DNA from: Dysgonomonas sp. BGC7
GTDB taxonomy: Bacteria; Bacteroidota; Bacteroidia; Bacteroidales; Dysgonomonadaceae
Assembly: GCF_001261735.1 (NCBI RefSeq)
Contig: NZ_CVRP01000007.1
Coordinates: 62,001 to 126,000 of the forward strand
Reading direction: 5' to 3'
DNA length: 64,000 nt
In this document: in pieces, positions 36,089 to 45,177 of the stretch
Layout of the letters: the number at the start of each line of letters is the position of its first letter
Numbering within the stretch: position 1 is the first letter of the stretch
Made by a program: the position numbers and the translations under genes
The notes under the pieces: model-generated
The model's database searches: none
What the model was told of the DNA's origin: nothing
The model's input: the letters and a program-made list of their open reading frames with translations, nothing else

Positions 36089-36128
36089 AAAAAGAGACGT
36101 TAAGTGTTTAGTTTGGGTTTCTCTTTTT
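36089..36128 (+). promoter_or_regulatory. Leader hairpin of tig, possible attenuator
   Basis: AAAAAGAGA (36089-36097) and TCTCTTTTT (36120-36128) are a perfect 9-base inverted repeat starting about where transcription should begin. The right arm ends in five T, which resembles a weak intrinsic terminator about 40 nucleotides into the message. Confidence 0.4.
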
Positions 36129-36182
36129 GATTGTTTTAGAATGTATTAGAATTAGAACAATAATTAAAATAAGATCGTTAAG

Positions 36183-37553
36183 ATGAATGTATCTCTGACA
36201 AATTTAGATAGTGTGAATGCTATCTTACAGATAAGTGTAGCAAAAGCAGACTATCAAGAACAATTAGATAAAGCGTTAAAGACTTTCCGTAAGAAAGCTA
36301 ATGTACCGGGATTTCGTCCGGGAACTGTGCCAACAGGTATGGTGAAGAAGATGTATGGTAAATCTATAATGGCTGAAGAGATCAACAAAATAGTAGGAGA
36401 GAGTTTATATAATTATATTCAGGAAAATAAATTGAATGTATTGGGCGAGCCTCTACCAAACGAAGAGAAACAGCAGCCAATAGATTTCTCGATAGAAGGA
36501 GATTATGAGTTTTTCTTTGATATTGCTCTTGCTCCCGAAATCAAGTTGTCTTTGACTAAGAAAGATAAAATCACTTACTATAAAATCAATGTTGATGAGG
36601 AGTTGGTGAATAAACAAATCGAATCATATAAAGCTAATTATGGAAAATATGATAAGATCGAAGAAGGTGCTAAGGAAACAGATCTTATAAGAGGCGTTAT
36701 CCATGAATTGGAAAACGGAGAAGTAAAAGAAAACGGTATATATGTAGAGGCAGGAATCGTTATGCCATCTTATATGAAAGAAGCAACAGAGCAGGCAAAA
36801 TTTGTAGGGGCTAAATCTGGTGATAAGATTGTATTCAATCCGGGAAAAGCTTATGAAGGAAACGAAACAGAAATAGCTTCTCTACTTCATATCGACAAAA
36901 ATGCTGTGGAAGCGATTGCTCCTGAATTTAGTTTCGAAGTAACAGAAGTTACACGTTACCAAGAGGCAGAATTGGATAAGGAACTTTTCGATAAAGTATT
37001 TGGTGAAGGAAACGTGAAAGATGTGACTGAGTTTACTGACAAAGTAAAAGAAGTTATATCCGAACAGTTTGCTCCTGATAGTGATTATAAGTTCTTGCTT
37101 GACGCTAAGGTGTTACTCGAAAATAAAATTGGAGATGTTCAATTCCCTGATGCTTTCCTAAAAAGATGGTTGTTGGCTTCGGGTGAAGAAAGAACAGCAG
37201 AATCTGTAGAAAATGATTATCCAAAGATTGTTGAAGATTTGAAGTTCCATTTGATTAAAGAACAGATTGCCAAAGATAAGGACATTAAAATAGAGAACGA
37301 TGATATGAAGATCATAGCTATGCAGGCAGCAAGAGCTCAGTTTGCACAGTATGGAATGATGAATCTTCCTGATGAGATGGTAGAAAACTATGCAAATGAT
37401 ATGTTGAAAAACAAGGATAATGCACGTAATCTACTCGATAGAGCAATGGAAAATAAGATTATAGATTCTCTAAAAACTACACTAGGAGTTGTTGAGAAAG
37501 AAATTTCGTTAGACGAATTCCGTAAGTTTTTCGAAAAGGAAGAAGAAGCTTAA
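36183..37553 (+). CDS. tig: Trigger factor
   Basis: 456 residues. The ribosome-binding N-terminus includes FRKKANVPGFRPGTVPTGMV (about 35-54), a form of the family's GFRxGxxP signature. A degenerate FKBP-like domain (about 155-245) and a helical C-terminal chaperone domain follow. It binds nascent chains at the ribosome exit tunnel. In many Bacteroidales it is followed directly by clpP-clpX; here an opposite-strand phosphoesterase gene lies between. Confidence 0.93.
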   Translation: MNVSLTNLDSVNAILQISVAKADYQEQLDKALKTFRKKANVPGFRPGTVPTGMVKKMYGKSIMAEEINKIVGESLYNYIQENKLNVLGEPLPNEEKQQPIDFSIEGDYEFFFDIALAPEIKLSLTKKDKITYYKINVDEELVNKQIESYKANYGKYDKIEEGAKETDLIRGVIHELENGEVKENGIYVEAGIVMPSYMKEATEQAKFVGAKSGDKIVFNPGKAYEGNETEIASLLHIDKNAVEAIAPEFSFEVTEVTRYQEAELDKELFDKVFGEGNVKDVTEFTDKVKEVISEQFAPDSDYKFLLDAKVLLENKIGDVQFPDAFLKRWLLASGEERTAESVENDYPKIVEDLKFHLIKEQIAKDKDIKIENDDMKIIAMQAARAQFAQYGMMNLPDEMVENYANDMLKNKDNARNLLDRAMENKIIDSLKTTLGVVEKEISLDEFRKFFEKEEEA

Positions 37554-37582
37554 TTCGATCTGAATAAACTTATAAATATACG

Positions 37583-37625
37583 ACAGGCGGCAAGAAACTG
37601 AAAATCTTGCTGCCTGTTCTTTTTT
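37583..37625 (+). terminator. Intrinsic terminator of tig
   Basis: 13-base stem ACAGGCGGCAAGA / TCTTGCTGCCTGT (one G-T pair), a 9-base loop, and a T-rich tail. It separates tig from the convergent phosphoesterase gene and blocks read-through toward clpP. Confidence 0.85.
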
Positions 37626-37653
37626 CTTGTTATGCTAGTATTTCTGTTTGATA

Positions 37654-38556
37654 TTAAAAGTTTATCTCTCTGGAGGGAACTCGCCCTCTTCCTTTTATTT
37701 TTATAGTGTCATTGTATACTTCTACTATGGCATAAGCATTTTCTTTTTCAGTCTCTATCATTCCTTCTATAGTGATGAATGGAATACCGCTATAATAACC
37801 GAAATTTCCAAAATGATTGTGTCCCGAGAGCACGACTTTTATACACTTGTATTTGCTCATTATCTCTAAGGTTTCTAAATTATTGAGGAGATTGTGATTG
37901 TTTTCCGGGAAAATAGTGTGGTGTAGACATATGATAACTTTCGTATTGCTGCTCCCTGCTGTTTTTAATTGTTCTTCCAGCCACATTAGTTGCTCATTGC
38001 TGAATGCTCCATTCCAATTTTGATTATTTTTTCTGCCTTCAGTTTTTAGTTTGTTTTTTATTACTGTAAGCTCGGTAAGTTTGGCTGTGTCTGTAACATT
38101 AGAGTATGTAGACAGTTCATTAGAATTTAAAAAGATGAAACGATACTTAAGGCGTGGTAAGTCTATGCTATAATAGTCTGATGGCATTGAAAGTCGGTCG
38201 TATAGCAACTGATTGTTATCTACACTCGCATAGTCATGGTTTCCTGTTGTATTGTATATATTGCTATTCAACTTGTCTAGTTCCGATAATACAGCGTCTA
38301 AGTCTGCCGGACTTCTGTCAGTGAAGTCTCCCAGATTGATAGTAAAAGAAACACCTGTTTGGTTTATATCTTCTACAGCATCTCTCAATTTATCTAATGA
38401 GTTCCTGTAAAAACGGCTGCCCTTAGTTTCACAATCTCCATATTGAGGGTCAGCTATAAGTCCAAATTTAAGTATGGGTTTTTCGCTTGCGGTCTGAGCT
38501 GTGGAAGAGTTGAGTAAAGTAAATGTGAAAAGTAAAATAATAATAATATTTTTCAT
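37654..38556 (-). CDS. Exported metallophosphoesterase, ADPRibase-Mn-like
   Basis: 300 residues. A signal peptide ends near residue 20 (NSSTAQT). The calcineurin-like metal motifs are complete: LIADPQYGD, INLGDFTDR, TTGNHDY, CLHHTIFPENNH and LSGHNHFGNFGY. The DPQYGD opening and spacing resemble the Mn2+-dependent ADP-ribose/CDP-alcohol pyrophosphatase group. It would act in the periplasm or outside. It is a single gene inserted, in reverse orientation, between tig and clpP. Confidence 0.85.
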   Translation of the reverse strand: MKNIIIILLFTFTLLNSSTAQTASEKPILKFGLIADPQYGDCETKGSRFYRNSLDKLRDAVEDINQTGVSFTINLGDFTDRSPADLDAVLSELDKLNSNIYNTTGNHDYASVDNNQLLYDRLSMPSDYYSIDLPRLKYRFIFLNSNELSTYSNVTDTAKLTELTVIKNKLKTEGRKNNQNWNGAFSNEQLMWLEEQLKTAGSSNTKVIICLHHTIFPENNHNLLNNLETLEIMSKYKCIKVVLSGHNHFGNFGYYSGIPFITIEGMIETEKENAYAIVEVYNDTIKIKGRGRVPSREINF

Positions 38557-38611
38557 AATCTTTTTACAGTAAAGTTAGTATAATATTTCTTAGACATTCC
38601 ATTTTTTATTA

Positions 38612-38619
38612 TACCTTTG
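38612..38619 (+). promoter_or_regulatory. Predicted -7 box upstream of the clpP leader terminator
   Basis: TACCTTTG, a perfect -7 match. The transcript would begin about 12 bases before the hairpin at 38631 and would end after about 35 nucleotides unless the terminator is read through. Confidence 0.45.
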
Positions 38620-38630
38620 CTCTCATAAGC

Positions 38631-38655
38631 AGAGGCTAACCTTAGCCTCTTTTTT
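38631..38655 (+). terminator. Orphan intrinsic terminator in the clpP upstream region
   Basis: Perfect 9-base stem AGAGGCTAA / TTAGCCTCT with a two-base loop and a run of six T. The tail points along plus, yet the nearest plus-strand gene upstream (tig) already has its own terminator 1 kb earlier and the gene in between is on minus. It therefore either attenuates clpP mRNA started at 38612 or ends a very short RNA. Confidence 0.7.
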
Positions 38656-38667
38656 ATGTCAAAAAGG

Positions 38668-38683
38668 TGGCATGATAATTGCC
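38668..38683 (+). promoter_or_regulatory. Sigma54-type promoter candidate for clpP
   Basis: TGGCATG-N4-TTGC fits the sigma54 consensus TGGCAyG-N4-TTGC, with GG at -24 and GC at -12, and lies 45 bases before the clpP ATG, downstream of the orphan terminator. The same bases also form a short dyad (GGCA-N7-TGCC), so a repressor site is an alternative. Confidence 0.5.
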
Positions 38684-38728
38684 TATAGTACAATGATACT
38701 ATATTGATTAAACTAAAAAAAGAGCTTT

Positions 38729-39397
38729 ATGAACAACGATTTTAAAAAATACGCAACAAAGCATCTAGGAATGAATGGCCTTGCTTTGGATAAATATGTA
38801 GATATTACAAGCAGCTATATATCACCTACTATAATAGAAGAGCGTCAGTTGAATGTGGCTCAGATGGATGTTTTCTCCCGTCTGATGATGGATCGCATTA
38901 TATTTTTAGGTACCCAGATTGATGATTATACAGCAAATGTTATTCAGGCTCAGCTACTTTATTTAGATTCGGCTGATTCTGGGAAAGATATTTCTATTTA
39001 TATCAATTCTCCTGGCGGATCTGTATATGCCGGTTATGGTATATACGATACTATGCAGTTTATAAACAGTAATGTTTCTACTATCTGTACCGGTATAGCA
39101 GCCTCTATGGCAGCAGTATTGCTTGTAGCTGGCGAAAAAGGTAAACGTTTTGCATTGAAGCATTCCCGCGTAATGATACATCAGCCTTTAGGGGGTGCTC
39201 AGGGACAGGCTTCGGATATCGAAATCACAGCCCGCGAAATAGGAAAGGTGAAGAAAGAGCTATATACTATAATTTCTGATCATTCAGGACAGCCGTTCGA
39301 CAGGGTAGCGCAAGATTCAGATCGTGATTATTGGATGACTTCAGGCGAAGCCAAAGAATATGGTATGGTAGATGAAGTGCTTCTTAAAAATAAATAA
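38729..39397 (+). CDS. clpP: ATP-dependent Clp protease proteolytic subunit
   Basis: 222 residues. The catalytic triad is visible: Ser126 in GIAASMAA, His151 in RVMIHQPLGG and Asp200 in DSDRDYWM. YINSPGGSVYAGYGIYDTM is a ClpP signature. It forms a double heptamer that degrades proteins unfolded by ClpX or ClpA/ClpC in the cytoplasm. The N-terminal extension of about 30 residues before the mature start is usual. clpX follows after 37 bases. Confidence 0.97.
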   Translation: MNNDFKKYATKHLGMNGLALDKYVDITSSYISPTIIEERQLNVAQMDVFSRLMMDRIIFLGTQIDDYTANVIQAQLLYLDSADSGKDISIYINSPGGSVYAGYGIYDTMQFINSNVSTICTGIAASMAAVLLVAGEKGKRFALKHSRVMIHQPLGGAQGQASDIEITAREIGKVKKELYTIISDHSGQPFDRVAQDSDRDYWMTSGEAKEYGMVDEVLLKNK

Positions 39398-39434
39398 TAA
39401 CCAATAATTATATCTTCTACTTACTAACAGATAG

Positions 39435-40673
39435 ATGTCAAAAAAAGATAATAATAGTCATTGCAGCTTTTGCGGCCGGAGTGATAAAGATGTGAATATG
39501 CTTATAGCCGGTTTGTCGGCCGATATTTGCGATAGCTGTGCCGAACAGGCATATCAGATAGTAAAAGAGAGTTTTGAGGCAAAAAAACAATCCACACTTG
39601 GTATTGATAGAGATAGTTTGCCCGGTCCAAAACAAATAAAAGAATATTTGGATGGATATATTATCGGACAAGATAATGCCAAACGTTATCTGTCAGTAGC
39701 AGTTTACAATCATTACAAGCGTATCTTACAGGAAAAGAATGACGATATTGAAATTGAGAAGTCGAATATAATACTTGTTGGCCCTACCGGTACAGGAAAG
39801 ACGCTATTGGCTCGTACTATTGCAAAATTACTGCATGTACCATTTGCTATCGTAGACGCTACCGTTTTGACGGAGGCCGGATATGTAGGAGAAGATATAG
39901 AAAGTATACTCACCCGACTGCTGCAAGCCGCAGATTATGACGTTGCAGCAGCCGAGAGAGGTATCGTCTTTATTGACGAAATAGATAAAATAGCACGTAA
40001 AAGTGACAATCCTTCTATAACACGTGATGTTAGCGGAGAAGGCGTTCAACAGGGTCTTTTGAAACTGTTGGAAGGTTCTATCGTAAATGTACCACCTCAG
40101 GGAGGGCGTAAGCATCCCGATCAGAAAATGATAGCAGTAGATACAAAGAATATACTTTTTGTGTGTGGAGGTGCTTTCGATGGAATAGAACGAAAAATTG
40201 CGCAACGCCTCAATACGATGGTGGTCGGATATGCATCTACAAAAAATAATGCACAAGTAGACCGCGAAAATCTGTTGCAGTATGTTGCTCCTCAGGATTT
40301 AAAGTCTTACGGACTTATCCCTGAAATAATAGGACGTTTGCCTATATTGACCTATCTCGACGCTTTGGATAGAAGCGCATTGAGAAGAATTTTGACTGAG
40401 CCTAAAAATTCGATAATAAAGCAGTATGTAAAACTCTTCCAGATGGATAATGTAGAGTTAACCTTCGACGATGCAGTTTATGAATATATTGTAGATAAAG
40501 CTATAGAATACAAGTTAGGAGCAAGGGGGTTACGCTCTATAGTAGAGAGTATTATGATGGATGCGATGTTCAATATTCCTTCATCTAACGAGGCTAAGTT
40601 GCATATTTCGAAAGAATATGCAGAACAGCAGCTTGAGAAGTCCCAGATGCTTAAGTTGAAAAATTCACAATAA
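39435..40673 (+). CDS. clpX: ATP-dependent Clp protease ATP-binding subunit ClpX
   Basis: 412 residues. The N-terminal zinc-binding domain has [11 protein letters not shown] and [20 protein letters not shown] (about 118-128) is Walker A and FIDEIDKIA (about 177-185) Walker B; the sensor and pore loops follow in family order. It unfolds tagged proteins for ClpP. It is co-transcribed with clpP. Confidence 0.97.
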   Translation: MSKKDNNSHCSFCGRSDKDVNMLIAGLSADICDSCAEQAYQIVKESFEAKKQSTLGIDRDSLPGPKQIKEYLDGYIIGQDNAKRYLSVAVYNHYKRILQEKNDDIEIEKSNIILVGPTGTGKTLLARTIAKLLHVPFAIVDATVLTEAGYVGEDIESILTRLLQAADYDVAAAERGIVFIDEIDKIARKSDNPSITRDVSGEGVQQGLLKLLEGSIVNVPPQGGRKHPDQKMIAVDTKNILFVCGGAFDGIERKIAQRLNTMVVGYASTKNNAQVDRENLLQYVAPQDLKSYGLIPEIIGRLPILTYLDALDRSALRRILTEPKNSIIKQYVKLFQMDNVELTFDDAVYEYIVDKAIEYKLGARGLRSIVESIMMDAMFNIPSSNEAKLHISKEYAEQQLEKSQMLKLKNSQ

Positions 40674-40706
40674 ATTCAATAATTTATAAAAAATAGTCCG
40701 TATAAA

Positions 40707-40738
40707 GTTGGAGTTTTAAACTTAGCATTTTATCTTCG
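40707..40738 (+). promoter_or_regulatory. Predicted promoter of recQ
   Basis: GTTG at 40707-40710, 20 bases, then TATCTTCG at 40731-40738, one mismatch from TAnnTTTG. It suggests recQ can be transcribed apart from clpPX. Confidence 0.4.
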
Positions 40739-40767
40739 TATATAACAACGGTCTATTTTAATTGAAT

Positions 40768-42963
40768 ATGTCTGAAAGAGACGATATACTATCGCTTGCA
40801 CTGAAGAAGCATTTTGGGTTCAGTAAGTTTAAAGGAAACCAGAAAGCTATTATCCAAAACTTGTTGGACGGAAGAGATACATTCGTTCTGATGCCAACAG
40901 GAGGAGGTAAATCTCTTTGTTATCAATTGCCGGCCCTATTGATGGATGGTACAGCTGTTATCATATCACCTTTAATTGCGCTGATGAAGAATCAGGTAGA
41001 TGCTATGCGCAATTTTAGTGAAGAAGATGGAGTTGCCCATTTTATAAATTCATCACTGAATAAGGCTGCTATTGAGCTTGTAAAAGGAGACATTCTTTCA
41101 GGAGAGACTAAATTGTTATATGTAGCGCCGGAATCTCTGACCAAAGAAGAGAATATTGATTTCTTACGACAGATAAAGATTTCGTTTTATGCGATTGACG
41201 AAGCACATTGTATTTCTGAATGGGGACACGATTTTCGTCCGGAATATAGACGTATTCGTCCGATTGTTGCAGAGATAGGGAAAAGTCCTATAATAGCATT
41301 AACAGCTACAGCAACTCCAAAAGTGCAATTGGATATCCAGAAAAATCTGGGAATGATAGATGCCGATGTCTTTAAAGCTTCTTTCAACAGAGAGAATCTT
41401 TTTTATGAAGTTCGTTCGAAAACGAACAATGTAGATAAAGATATTATTAAGTATATTAAGACGCAAGGTCATAAATCCGGTATTATATATTGTCTCAGTA
41501 GAAAAAAAGTGGAAGAATTTGCAGAAATACTGCAAACCAATAATATAAATGCCTTACCCTATCATGCTGGTTTAGATGCGGGAACCCGATCTGCTAACCA
41601 AGATGCATTCCTAATGGAACAGGTAGACGTTATAGTAGCAACTATAGCTTTTGGAATGGGAATTGATAAACCCGACGTGAGATATGTCATACACTACGAC
41701 ATGCCTAAGAGTTTGGAAGGCTACTATCAGGAGACCGGACGTGCCGGGCGCGATGGAGGTGAAGGAAAGTGTATTGCTTTCTACTCCTTCAAAGATTTAC
41801 AGAAATTAGAAAAATTTATGCAAGGCAAGCCGGTTGCCGAACAGGAAATAGGAAAACAGCTACTTCTTGAAACAGCTGCTTATGCAGAAACAGCTATTTG
41901 CCGGAAAAAGGTACTCCTTCATTATTTTGGAGAAGAATATAAAGAAAGAAATTGTGGAAACTGCGACAATTGTGTAAACCCTAAAAAACAAGTGGAAGCT
42001 AAAGATTTATTATTGACGGCTATTGAAGCTGTCGTTGCGCTGAAAGAAAAGTTCAAATCAGATTATGTTATTAATGTTCTTAGAGGTAAAGAAACATCAG
42101 AGATAGAAACTTACGGACATCAGGATTTGGATGTCTTTGGTTCGGGTGATGATGCCGACGAAGATACATGGAATGCAGTAATTCGTCAGTCCTTAATTGC
42201 CGGTTATTTCGAAAAAGATATTGAGAACTACGGCTTATTGAAAGTTACTAAAAAAGGAAAAGACTTCTTAAAGAAGCCAGCCTCTTTCAAAATAACTACA
42301 GCAGACGAAGACGATATGGACGATGATGAAAGTATCGATGATGTAGTTGTAAAAGGTGGGGGCGGAGGCTCTGCTGTCGATCCCGTTCTCTTCTCTATAA
42401 TGAAAGATCTGCGGAAAAAGATGGCTAAAAACCATAATGTGCCACCATATGTTATCTTTCAGGATCCTTCACTCGAAGCTATGGCTACGATATATCCTAT
42501 TACAGTGGAAGAATTACAGAATATTCCAGGTGTGGGTGCGGGTAAAGCAAAGAGATATGGGGCAGAGTTTCTACAAATAATAAAAAAACACGTAGAAGAA
42601 AATGAAATAGAGCGTCCCGAAGATCTTAGAGTACGTACCGTTGCCAATAAGTCGAAACTAAAAGTTGCTATTGTTCAGGCTATAGACCGAAAAGTGGCTC
42701 TTGACGATTTGGCAGAATCTAAAGGTATTGAGTTTTCTGAGCTGTTGACAGAAGTTGAGGCTATTGTCTTCTCCGGAACCAAAATAAATATAGATTATTT
42801 TTTGCATGAAGTAATAGATGAAGATCATATGGATGACATATTCGAATATTTTCAGGAAGCAGAATCTGATGACTTGGAGGATGCTATTAAGGAACTGGGA
42901 GAATATTCAGAAGATGAAATCCGTTTAGTTAGGATCAAATTTATCTCCGATATGGCAAATTGA
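40768..42963 (+). CDS. recQ: ATP-dependent DNA helicase RecQ
   Basis: About 731 residues from the ATG at 40768; a TTG two codons earlier is also in frame. Motif I is LMPTGGGKSLCYQLPAL, motif II DEAHCISEWGHDFRPEY, and QETGRAGRDGG is motif VI. A zinc-binding region (CRKKVLLHYFGEEYKERNCGNCDNC, split over about 380-405), a winged helix, an acidic/glycine linker (about 510-540) and a C-terminal HRDC domain follow, then about 110 further residues. It unwinds DNA 3'-5' in recombination and fork repair. Confidence 0.96.
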   Translation: MSERDDILSLALKKHFGFSKFKGNQKAIIQNLLDGRDTFVLMPTGGGKSLCYQLPALLMDGTAVIISPLIALMKNQVDAMRNFSEEDGVAHFINSSLNKAAIELVKGDILSGETKLLYVAPESLTKEENIDFLRQIKISFYAIDEAHCISEWGHDFRPEYRRIRPIVAEIGKSPIIALTATATPKVQLDIQKNLGMIDADVFKASFNRENLFYEVRSKTNNVDKDIIKYIKTQGHKSGIIYCLSRKKVEEFAEILQTNNINALPYHAGLDAGTRSANQDAFLMEQVDVIVATIAFGMGIDKPDVRYVIHYDMPKSLEGYYQETGRAGRDGGEGKCIAFYSFKDLQKLEKFMQGKPVAEQEIGKQLLLETAAYAETAICRKKVLLHYFGEEYKERNCGNCDNCVNPKKQVEAKDLLLTAIEAVVALKEKFKSDYVINVLRGKETSEIETYGHQDLDVFGSGDDADEDTWNAVIRQSLIAGYFEKDIENYGLLKVTKKGKDFLKKPASFKITTADEDDMDDDESIDDVVVKGGGGGSAVDPVLFSIMKDLRKKMAKNHNVPPYVIFQDPSLEAMATIYPITVEELQNIPGVGAGKAKRYGAEFLQIIKKHVEENEIERPEDLRVRTVANKSKLKVAIVQAIDRKVALDDLAESKGIEFSELLTEVEAIVFSGTKINIDYFLHEVIDEDHMDDIFEYFQEAESDDLEDAIKELGEYSEDEIRLVRIKFISDMAN

Positions 42964-42967
42964 TAGA

Positions 42968-43429
42968 ATGAAAAAAAAAGGTGTATTTCCCGGAACATTC
43001 GATCCTTTTACAATAGGACACCATTCAATGGTTAAACGATCTCTTGATTTATTCGATGAGATCGTTATTGCCATTGGTAAGAACGATTCTAAAAGTCATT
43101 TTTTTTCTTTAGAAAGCCGTTTAGATATGATACGCTCTTTGTACAGAGAGGAGCTTCGTATCAGTGTCGAAGCCTATGATACGCTAACGGTAGATTATGC
43201 AAAAACAATTGATGCCGGGTTTATAGTAAGAGGCATCCGTTCGGTAAATGATTTTGAGTATGAAAAAACAATTGCCGATATGAATAGAAAAATATCAGGA
43301 ATAGAAACTGTTATAATGTTTACAGAGCCAGAATATACTCATATAAGCTCTACAATAGTAAGAGAACTGCTTAGATATGGACATGATGTAACGCAGTTTT
43401 TACCCGAAGGATTGATTCTTAAGCACTAA
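42968..43429 (+). CDS. coaD: Phosphopantetheine adenylyltransferase
   Basis: 153 residues. FPGTFDPFTIGHHSMV (about 7-22) contains the T/HXGH nucleotidyltransferase motif and YTHISSTIVRELLRYG (about 118-133) the ISS(T/S)xxRE motif. It makes dephospho-CoA from 4'-phosphopantetheine and ATP, the penultimate step of CoA synthesis. It starts 4 bases after recQ and is probably co-transcribed with it. Confidence 0.96.
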   Translation: MKKKGVFPGTFDPFTIGHHSMVKRSLDLFDEIVIAIGKNDSKSHFFSLESRLDMIRSLYREELRISVEAYDTLTVDYAKTIDAGFIVRGIRSVNDFEYEKTIADMNRKISGIETVIMFTEPEYTHISSTIVRELLRYGHDVTQFLPEGLILKH

Positions 43430-43496
43430 GAAGGTACATTTATTTGCCCGTAGGCTTCTGACTTTCGCTAAGGATTGATGTAAAATAAAATAAAAT

Positions 43497-45092
43497 ATGA
43501 AGAAAATAACAATAGCTGTTCTTTCCTTTTTTGTGATAGCGACAGGTGTTTCTGCTCAGTTTAAAATGAGCGAAGGCTCAAAGAAAGTAGCCACTACAAT
43601 GGCTATAATCGAAAATCTATATGTAGATAATGTTGATGATAAAAAGCTGGCAGAGGATGCTATAAAATCTTTACTAACTAAGCTCGATCCTCATTCTACA
43701 TATATAAGCGCCGATGAAGTCAAAGATATGAATGAGCCGCTCGAAGGTAATTTCGATGGGATAGGTATATCTTTTAATATGATGACTGATACGCTGTATG
43801 TTATCGAGACAATACCGGGAGGTCCTTCCGAGAAAGTCGGATTGCGGGCAGGTGATAAAATTATGTATGTAAACGACACACTGATTGCCGGAGTAAAACG
43901 CTCTACAAAATTTGTTATGTCTCACCTCAAAGGGCCAAAAGGAACGAAGGTGACAGTGAAGGTTTTGAGAAAAGGTGTTCCCGATCTGCTGACTTTCAAA
44001 ATCACTCGTGATAAAATACCTGTATATAGTATAGATGCCAGCTACATGGTCGATCATACCACAGGCTATATTCGCATTATGCGCTTTGGAGCAACTACTA
44101 CTAACGAATTTAAACAGGCCTTAGCCAAACTACAAAGTCAAGGGATGAAGAACCTTATACTAGATCTGGAAAGTAATGGAGGTGGGTATATGGCTCCGGC
44201 TATTGACCTTTCCGATGCATTCTTGGGTAAGGGTAAACTTATTGTCTATACTGAAGGTAGCCGACAACCGAGACGAGATGAAATATCTTCCGGTAAAGGA
44301 GCTTTCGAAGATGGTCGCCTTGTAATATTAATAAATGAAGGCTCTGCCTCTGCTAGTGAGATTCTTTCTGGTGCTGTTCAAGACTGGGATAGAGGAGTAA
44401 TTGTTGGACGAAGAAGTTTTGGAAAAGGTTTAGTACAACGTCAAATTCCTTTGCCTGACGAATCTATGATACGGCTTACTGTTGCTCGTTATTTTACTCC
44501 AACAGGCCGCTCTATTCAAAAACCATATACGAGTGGAGATGTAACTTCATACAATATGGATGTTATAGATCGTTACAATAAAGGAGAAATGATGCATGCC
44601 GATAGTATTCATTTTCCTGATTCTCTAAAATATCAAACTTTGGTTAATCATCGTACTGTTTATGGAGGTGGAGGTATTATGCCAGATTTTTTTGTACCTC
44701 TCGATACTACAAAATATACTCCTTATCTGGCTAATGTGGCAAATAGAGGCATCATAAATAAAATTGCTTATGGAGAGGTTGATAATCACAGAGACGATAT
44801 ACTGAAAAAATATCCGACAAAGGAGAAGTTTTATAAGAACTATATTGTGTCGGACGATATATTGGACAAACTTAAAGTTGCTGCCACAGAAGAGAAAATT
44901 GAATTTAAAGAAGACGAATATTTAAAATCGGAAGATATTCTTAAGATGCAAATAAAAGCTCTTATTGGCCGTGATGTGTACGATATGGAGACGTTGGTGA
45001 GAATATTCAATGAATATAGCGATACATTCAAAAAAGGCTATGATATTATTCGTGATGAGCATCTGTATCAAGAACTATTGAGAAAACGGTAA
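43497..45092 (+). CDS. C-terminal processing peptidase, S41 family (CtpA-like)
   Basis: 531 residues. A signal peptide ends near residue 20 (GVSAQ). A PDZ domain (about 80-165, IETIPGGPSEKVGLRAGDKI) precedes the S41 protease core, whose catalytic serine lies in NEGSASASEILSGAVQDW and catalytic lysine in GRRSFGKGLVQRQ, about 25 residues later. It cleaves proteins from the C-terminus in the periplasm. A long C-terminal region (about 370-531) without a recognised domain follows. It is bounded by a terminator. Confidence 0.93.
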   Translation: MKKITIAVLSFFVIATGVSAQFKMSEGSKKVATTMAIIENLYVDNVDDKKLAEDAIKSLLTKLDPHSTYISADEVKDMNEPLEGNFDGIGISFNMMTDTLYVIETIPGGPSEKVGLRAGDKIMYVNDTLIAGVKRSTKFVMSHLKGPKGTKVTVKVLRKGVPDLLTFKITRDKIPVYSIDASYMVDHTTGYIRIMRFGATTTNEFKQALAKLQSQGMKNLILDLESNGGGYMAPAIDLSDAFLGKGKLIVYTEGSRQPRRDEISSGKGAFEDGRLVILINEGSASASEILSGAVQDWDRGVIVGRRSFGKGLVQRQIPLPDESMIRLTVARYFTPTGRSIQKPYTSGDVTSYNMDVIDRYNKGEMMHADSIHFPDSLKYQTLVNHRTVYGGGGIMPDFFVPLDTTKYTPYLANVANRGIINKIAYGEVDNHRDDILKKYPTKEKFYKNYIVSDDILDKLKVAATEEKIEFKEDEYLKSEDILKMQIKALIGRDVYDMETLVRIFNEYSDTFKKGYDIIRDEHLYQELLRKR

Positions 45093-45117
45093 ATTTTCTA
45101 TTATATATAAATTGACA

Positions 45118-45151
45118 AAAAAGGAATGACTCGTGAGAATCATTCCTTTTT
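45118..45151. terminator. Bidirectional intrinsic terminator
   Basis: 12-base stem AAAAAGGAATGA / TCATTCCTTTTT with a 10-base loop; A-run and T-run on either side let it serve both the S41 peptidase gene (+) and the DUF5606 gene (-). Confidence 0.82.
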
Positions 45152-45177
45152 ATATTATAATATACTTATAATATGTA

